The translations under genes were made by a program, and so were the position numbers. Shown here piece after piece: positions 58,308-64,000 of a DNA stretch of 64,000 bases. The stretch is from Oasisia sp. SBJ-2009 (lineage: Eukaryota > Annelida > Polychaeta > Sabellida > Siboglinidae), in NCBI GenBank assembly GCA_964017155.1, contig OZ024866.1, positions 20,974,326-21,038,325 on the forward strand, in the 5' to 3' direction. Positions within the stretch are counted from its first letter, which is position 1. Every line of letters starts with the position of its first letter. The notes under the pieces are model-generated. The model was given only the letters and a program-made list of their open reading frames with translations. It was not told the origin of the DNA and made no database searches.

Positions 58308-58431
58308 TAGTTACCCCAGTAGACGTAATGCCACAAACACATGTACACTAGTTACCCCAGTAGACGTAATGCCACAAACACATGTACACTAGTTATCCCA
58401 GTAGAAGTAATGCCACAAACCCATTTACACG
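58308..58431 (+). repeat. Minisatellite continuation, 3 copies
   Basis: Three 41-bp units resume after the LINE, the last degenerate (TTATCCCAGTAGAAG, ACCCATTT). They mark the original right edge of the array. Confidence 0.95.
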
Positions 58432-58648
58432 CTAACATGTGATTTATTTCCCACTATATGCCAGGAATAAGTTAAACCACAATTCATTTTGAAGCAAGTT
58501 CTAAAATAGTTCTGAGGGGCATGCCTCAAGACCCCCATACCATCGCATTTCCCACACAGCACTTGCTCAGTCCACCCTACCAATTCACCCATCATTTTAC
58601 ACAAACAGCCGTGGGAGAGTGACACACCTTCGCTATTTGTTACAGCGA
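58432..58648. other. Short unassigned stretch
   Basis: No gene is seen. A TATTTGTTACAG acceptor-like site ends at 58648, just before the frame below. Confidence 0.35.
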
Positions 58649-58897
58649 CCAAACAGTCGTCCCAGCTTCACTCAAATCCTTGAGATGCTGAACACAGGCC
58701 CGAGCAATAGTTTCTGCGATGCGTCATACTACTTCAACGAGTTGAACCAGAAACACACGGCGAGCGACGTTGACAACGACATGTTGCCCATCGATGCAAA
58801 ATCACCGCTAACAACACCGTACTATGTCGACACGCTGCAGCACCACATTAGCATCACGCGTGTTGGCAGCACCAGTTCTCACCTGTTCTCGGAATAA
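58649..58897 (+). pseudogene. Possible terminal exon of a protein kinase
   Basis: The frame begins RPNSRPSFTQILEML, which fits subdomain XI of protein kinases (P-x2-RP-S/T-F), followed by about 65 polar residues to a TAA. A splice-acceptor-like TTACAG sits immediately before it. No other kinase exon is in the window, so it is an orphan fragment or the match is chance. Confidence 0.35.
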
Positions 58898-58929
58898 TTG
58901 GATTACCAGGATGAGAACATTGTGAGTGG

Positions 58930-59566
58930 CAGTATTGGGGGCAGCTCGTTGGACCGCAGTCATAGTCCTCTCCCTTGTTTACACAACAACCCCTGTGAGT
59001 GTGTTCCACTCACAAGCCTCTGGTGGTGTGGCAAGGACTAACGTACATGTTCAGCTAGTCGTCGATGACCATCTAAAGATAACCAGTGTTTTCACTGGTT
59101 ATCCAGGATGCACGCACGATGCGTGTGTACTCAAAAACAGTGCACTGTTTGATTAATGTGAATCGGGTCAGGTAACCTTGCTACCAGGTGGTTACGTAAT
59201 TGCTGACACTGCATACCCAGTGAAGATGTGGCTTATTTGTCCTTTCAAGGACAATGGACGTCTGACAGCATGTCAACATCGGTTCAATCAAGTGCTGTCG
59301 TCACAAAGGCAATGTGTTGAGCCATTGGCCATCTGAAAGGACGTTTCCGTCGTCTCAGAGAAATCCCCATGCATACACCAAAGGACATATGCACCTTAAT
59401 TGTGGCTGCGTGCATTTTGTACAACCTTTGCATCAATGCAAATGACCATGTAGATGAGTACATTGTATGTGACGAAACCCCACACCCCAACAACTATCTC
59501 AATGTATTCACCAATTGTCCAGATGGCACTCAGATGAGGAATGCTATCATGAATGCACTGCCATAA
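58930..59566 (+). pseudogene. PIF/Harbinger transposase remnant
   Basis: Successive frames show LDRSHSPL (probably the first Asp block), VHVQLVVDDHLKITSVFTGYPGCTHDACV, then ADTAYPVKMWLICPF (second Asp), then a VE followed after a shift by IGHLKGRFRRLREIP (Glu block) and a helix with ACILYNLCIN. This order is specific to Harbinger nucleases of the HARBI1 type. There is an in-frame TAA after SALFD and frameshifts near 59040 and 59320, and the N-terminus is missing. The stop at 59566 is followed by AATAAA at 59672. It converges on the Myb/SANT gene, the usual partner of this transposase. Confidence 0.85.
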
Positions 59567-60164
59567 TGTCATCAAGACTTTCCCAAATCTTGTTATAAGA
59601 TTGGATATTGTGTTATTATTAATTATTTTACATTTCTATAACACAGTTTAACGATTAAATCATGTTGCAATAATAAATGTCTCCTTTATTTTCTGTAATA
59701 TCACAACAAAACAATACAGACAAAGCAATAGTAAAACAACATAAATATTGCAATAGTTTCGTTACATTTTTTGAAACGTGTACATTTAATGGTTTAATTA
59801 CGTAATAAATGTTCTTTATTGTCATACATAATAATTATATATACGTTTTTTAATATTATATTACTTGCACACAGATATTAACAAAACCAAAAGATGCAAT
59901 AATTAATTAATTATTATCTAAACAGCGTAACATTCATTTTAAGTTAAAATAAATATATACAAAAATTACACATACTAAGTTTATTCATTTACAAAAAATT
60001 ATTTTTATAGTAATAATTTTATAAAACAAATATATAATGTTAAATAAAAAACATATCGTGAATACGTTTTATGACCATTGTGCATAAATAAGCAGATTAA
60101 TTCTTATAAATATTAATACCTGCAAAAATAATAATATCAAAAAATTATTGACGAATGGATCACA
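59567..60164. other. AT-rich region between convergent Harbinger genes
   Basis: It carries AATAAA (59672-59677, plus strand) and TTTATT (59980-59985, a minus-strand poly(A) signal about 180 bp past the Myb/SANT stop). Nothing else stands out. Confidence 0.5.
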
Positions 60165-63100
60165 TCACTTTTTTGACAAAATGTCTAGTAACCTATCTAT
60201 CCTCTCCATTTTGTCATGATGCATTTCCTTCATAAGGTCAAGTTGCCTGTTTGATTGCTGGTTGGTGCTGTCTAGTATTTGTGTTGTTGCATTATTTGAG
60301 CGTTTTACCTTTTTTGGACAAGGCTCACTGTCAGTGTCATTACTTGTACTGCATGAGGCCACCCCCCAACTACCTAACTTGTAGAGCGCAGTGGCTCAGG
60401 GGTAGACCTCCAGACTCTCGACTAAGAGAACCCGGGTTCGAATCCTGTGCTGCGGTGTTAAAACCTTGGGCAAGTTTTTTCACTCTACATTGCTCCAGTT
60501 CACTCAGCTGTATAAATGAGTACCTGGCAATAGACAGTGGTGGATATGTGTACGCGCAGCCTTTCGCACATTAATTGTAGCATGTGGCTGGATGCTTCCC
60601 AGAGAAGTTGAGATGGTATTTGATTGAACAGGTCTGCCGGGGAAGTAAAGTGTAAAAGCGCTTTGAGCAGTCCTATGGACTGGATACTGCGCTATATAAA
60701 AACTTACCTTTTTTTTGTTTTTTACCTAGTGGATTCAGGGCAGGTGCTGGTCTTTGTACCATAAATTTCACTGAATTCGGCAAAAAATGTGCATGTCTTG
60801 GGACTAGCTCCCGTCTTACTGTTGTTGTCAGTAACTGCCAAAAAAGTTCTTTTCATGTTTTTCCATCGGTTCTGGACTTGTTGAACAGTGCACCGCACAC
60901 CACCTTCGTTCATCCTTTAGTGATCCCATTCCACAGAGTGGCATGCACTTTGGAAGACTGGAACTCTCTATCCATGTCAGCTCTTATTGACACTAGCATC
61001 TGTGTATCTGCATCACTCCAGATCTTAGTATCTACAAGAGAAACAAATTGTGATATTACATTATATTGTTTATATGTAAATTTTATTAATATTTTCTCAT
61101 AAATAGAATCCGCATTTTAATATTTATGTGCTTAATGTATCACATAGCGTAACATAAAAGAGTCAGTGGTAGTAATAATGTGTGAAGGATACATCGCAAT
61201 ACACATGTATAAAAAGAAGTGCATGGGAAATTATAAGTAAGTGCATTAATGAAAATGTATTATATAGATAAATGTCTTTGCAGACATTTTTTCATAAATA
61301 GCATAATCACTCATGAGAAAGTTTAACAGACATTCAACACATGTTGCACAATCGTAGATTTAGATAGAAAAGTTTAAAGGGAATTTGTTGAAACGGCAAA
61401 TGTGCACACCAGTAGTGTCATACATGCAAAAAGCATGACACCAGCAGGAATTGAACCTGCTACACACTACATATTGAAACTTGGCACACCTAAAAGGAGA
61501 AGTGTAAAGGATAAGGTAATTAGCAGTGCTTATGTATAAAAGAAATTGTATTCTATATATAATATATATACTGTATATAACTATATATATATATATATAT
61601 ATACATAAACATAATTACAAATGAATTCAGAAATAGCGGATGTTTATAATAAGGTGTATCATCTAAGAGTAACATGACATCTGTACATTATTCATACAAA
61701 GAAATTATGTTATGAATATTTAAGTCATAATGGCAAATTATATTCTAAGTAGTAATAACATGTATTACAAAGTAATACATCAATTGCATGACATGTGTAA
61801 CATTTTTATGTCAAAGTATAACAACTATATTACAAATATTTTTTTATATTTATGTCTTTACCTGTTAAATGCTAAATTTATTGTAAATCTATATATAACT
61901 TGTAATATATGTAAAGAATCACCAGAAAGAGAGGGTCTGCTCGCCACATCAGCTTTCGAAGTCGTACAAGGCACATCAGGTGTCGCAGTAGTACACGGCA
62001 CATCAGGTGTCGCAGTAGTACAGGGCAAATCAGGTGTCGCAGTAGTACACGGCACATCAGGTGTCGCAGTAGTACACGGCACATCAGGTGTCGCAGTAGT
62101 ACACGGCACATCAGGTGTCGCAGTAGTACACGGCACATCAGGTGTCGCAGTAGTACACGGCACATCAGGTGTCACAGTAGTACAGGGCACATCAGGTGTC
62201 GCAGTAGTACACGGCACATCAGGTGTCGCAGTAGTACACGGCACATCAGGTGTCGCAGTAGTACACGGCACATCAGGTGTCGCAGTAGTACACGGCACAT
62301 CAGGTGTCGCAGTAGTACAGGGCACATCAGGTGTCGCAGTAGTACACGGCACATCAGGTGTCGCAGTAGTACACGGCACATCAGGTGTCGCAGTAGTACA
62401 GGGCACATCAGGTGTCGCAGTAGTACACGGCACATCAGGTGTCGCAGTAGTACACGGCACATCAGGTGTCGCAGTAGTACACGGCACATCAGGTGTCGCA
62501 GTAGTACAGGGCACATCAGGTGTCGCAGTAGTACACGGCACATCAGGTGTCGCAGTAGTACTCTGCTTATCACAAGCGGACGCATTTCTGGTAGCGATTA
62601 TTTCCTTGTGTATACTTGCGATCAAATCTTCATCTGAAATTGGTAACATATATTAATCAATTAATGTAACATTCAAATAAATATCACAATGCTTGGAGGA
62701 ATTGTTAGTAATTGTACATTAAATATTATAATTGTCATTGCTTGAAGAAATAAAGGCAAATATATTATATTATAGATATTGTGTTTCAACATTGAAATTG
62801 TTGACGCAACATTATTGTTAGGAATATGAACATTATATAACATTTACCTAACATGAAATAATGAGTGATTGTGAAATCCCTTATCATCCCAATGTTGCTA
62901 AGGGATGTGTGCATATTTGCAATATATTCTCACTATATTTGGGACTGTAACATATGACTATATTAACTGTTTATAAAAATAGGACAATGTTATGAGCATT
63001 TAAAGACAATACTATATCACAATGCGTATGTCTCATAGCTCACCTCCACCTTCAATTATTGCCACAGTGTTTTGATCTAATGTCACTTCTGCAGATGTGC

Positions 63101-63671
63101 CATCAGTAAACTGGATTTTTACCGTTTGCCAGGAACTGCTGCTGTAGAAGAAATGAAAGATATCTATAACGAAACATGTATTCTTGTACGTATTAATTAA
63201 TATATGAAACGGTAATAAAATGAAAACATTTACACACTATTTTTTTAAGAAATTATGTTTATGTAATGATTTGAACTTTTTTTAGGATAATAAAACGTCA
63301 TAAAGTATGTTATTCTGAACCTCATAACATAAGCATACATTGAAAGAGCCTCACAGGTGTGCCTTTTAATAACAAGAATAGGTATGTCAACACACATGGG
63401 ATCAAGCGTCAACTACACCACCCAATGCATCGGCAAAGCGTGGCCGTGCGCCCATCATGATCATATACTGGGCGATATTCCATGTTTTCATGACATAATT
63501 GATGATTTACACTTAATAAGTGCTATGTCATAAAAAGAAATTATAACTCTCATATTCTATGCACATAACTTTAAATATATATAACATACTCATGTAACTT
63601 GCTTAATCTGTAATAAACATATTTTACAAAACGTTTCTGCACAGCTACCTTGCTCCTTACCTCGTCGCCAT
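60165..63671 (-). CDS. Harbinger-type Myb/SANT gene, five exons, one frameshift
   Basis: I deduced coding exons 63671-63661, 63141-63044, 62633-61923, 61031-60726 and 60348-60165. All four introns are GT-AG and every join keeps frame (AG|C, G|AT, G|AT, AG|T). The start is ATGGCGACGAG with donor GTAAGG. Exon 3 encodes 22 copies of ATPDVPCTT. Exon 4 carries the Myb/SANT domain: IWSDADTQMLV, LWNGITK, then VQQVQNRWKNMKRTF and CTFFAEFSEIYG. Exon 5 gives a basic KKVKR stretch and a C-terminal helix ending RIDRLLDILSKK. In Harbinger transposons this protein binds DNA and brings the transposase to the nucleus. One base is missing between GITK and MNEGG (near 60923); otherwise the 436-residue frame is complete. 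Confidence 0.8.
60381..60705 (+). mobile_element. tRNA-derived SINE in the last intron of the Myb/SANT gene
   Basis: The head has an A box (TGGCTCAGGGGTAG, 60392-60405) and a perfect B box GGTTCGAATCC (60435-60445) at normal spacing. The body includes CCTTGGGCAAG and CTGTATAAATGAGTACC. The tail has AAAGCGCTTTGAGCAG and GCGCTATATAAA, a 3' end shared by many LINE-dependent SINEs. AACTT on both sides may be the target duplication. It sits antisense to the host gene. Confidence 0.85.
61032..61922. other. Intron 3 of the Myb/SANT gene, with TA microsatellite and T-arm-like motif
   Basis: A TA-rich microsatellite lies at 61553-61606. On the minus strand 61460-61444 forms a perfect tRNA T-arm (GCAGG-TTCAATT-CCTGC) without a recognisable D-arm, so a tRNA scrap rather than a gene. 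Confidence 0.5.
61966..62561 (-). repeat. Coding minisatellite, 27 bp x 22
   Basis: The 27-bp unit encodes ATPDVPCTT on the minus strand inside exon 3. Units are nearly identical; one has Val for Ala, one Leu for Val, and CAC/CAG changes are mostly silent. As 27 is a multiple of three, several other frames are open by consequence. Confidence 0.95.
62634..63043. other. Intron 2 of the Myb/SANT gene
   Basis: AT-rich; donor GTGAGC at 63043 and acceptor TTTCAG at 62634. No other feature is seen. Confidence 0.6.
63142..63660. other. Intron 1 of the Myb/SANT gene
   Basis: Donor GTAAGG at 63660 and acceptor CTTCTACAG at 63142. The interior is AT-rich without a recognised feature. Confidence 0.6.
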
Positions 63672-63745
63672 TGGTAGCGGCCTTGTAGATTCACCTTGCT
63701 AATCTAGCTCAAAAATGGTGACGTGCTCGATTGATTGCGGCTGTT

Positions 63746-63813
63746 CGATTGGGACTCGAGTAACCCTCGGGTTACGCGAGTTACTCGCGTAGCTCAATCG
63801 AAGTCGGCCCAGG
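63746..63813. repeat. Palindromic repeat, right arm of the inverted pair
   Basis: The 45 bp at 63769-63813 pair with 52858-52902 in inverted orientation. Locally, GATTGGGACTCGAGTAACCC followed by TC and GGGTTACGCGAG also makes an imperfect palindrome. It lies about 75-140 bp upstream of the Myb/SANT start codon. Confidence 0.7.
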
Positions 63814-64000
63814 AGACCATTCCATTCAGGATCTTGCATTTCTGTAAACATCATAAGAGTGGTGACTTCGCAAAGTCCATCTTGAGGTGCTATACCCGTT
63901 GCAGGCTACATTACTATTTCAAGTTTGAGACCAGAGCTTTGATCCAAAACAAGCTCAAGAAGACCAGAAAGTTGCAAATACTGAAGCATAAGTAATGAAG
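63814..64000. other. Window end, unassigned
   Basis: An open plus-strand frame crosses this region but matches no family I know. Nothing else is supported. Confidence 0.3.

Noticed and set aside
60251..60574. 107-codon plus-strand frame
   Set aside because: It runs across exon 5 antisense and the SINE, with no protein resemblance.
61730..62656. 308-codon plus-strand frame with GTSGVAVVH repeats
   Set aside because: It is the reverse reading of the 27-bp coding repeat; the minus strand has matching splice sites and the Myb/SANT continuation.
63735..63995. 86-codon plus-strand frame at the window end
   Set aside because: It starts inside the palindromic repeat and matches no family I recognise.

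Overview
This is eukaryotic, almost certainly invertebrate animal DNA. The evidence is GT-AG introns with phase-consistent exons, a Penelope-like element tail with a GIY-YIG remnant, a CR1/L2-like LINE, a tRNA-derived SINE and PIF/Harbinger genes. I see no bacterial or viral gene organisation. The species cannot be fixed from sequence alone; the repeat mix would suit a marine invertebrate.

Region 1 (1-50206) is one head-to-tail tandem array. The basic unit is about 3.67 kb, and there are 13 units plus a 172-bp stub of a fourteenth. Each unit carries two convergent genes. On the plus strand is a small His-Me finger (HNH) homing-endonuclease-like gene. On the minus strand is a roughly 700-residue Mutator-like (MULE) DDE transposase. 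Copies are nearly identical. Four unit types recur in the order ABCD-AB-ABCD (units 1-10), which is a higher-order repeat: units 1-4 reappear 22,004 bp later as units 7-10. Units 11 and 12 are 1.2 kb longer because they share a partial internal duplication. Unit 13, at the array edge, carries extra private changes. Transposase is full length in units 1, 5, 7, 11 and 12, changed at the C-terminus in 2, 6, 8 and 13, and broken in 3, 4, 9 and 10. The nuclease reading frame is interrupted in every copy by the same 2-bp GA expansion, so the founder unit already had it.

Region 2 (50207-54514) is AT-rich flank with a CA microsatellite, two Penelope-like 3' ends fused head to head around 52000, a SINE-like scrap, and one arm of a 45-bp inverted repeat.

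Region 3 (54515-58431) is a 41-bp minisatellite of about 44 copies, split by a 5'-truncated LINE with an intact reverse transcriptase ORF and a classic 3' stem-loop plus short tail repeat.

Region 4 (58432-64000) holds a possible kinase tail exon, a PIF/Harbinger transposase pseudogene on the plus strand and, convergent with it, a five-exon Harbinger-type Myb/SANT gene on the minus strand. That gene contains a 22-copy, 27-bp coding minisatellite, a SINE in its last intron and a single-base frameshift. Together the last two look like the two-gene set of a Harbinger transposon. The second arm of the 45-bp inverted repeat lies just upstream of the Myb/SANT gene.
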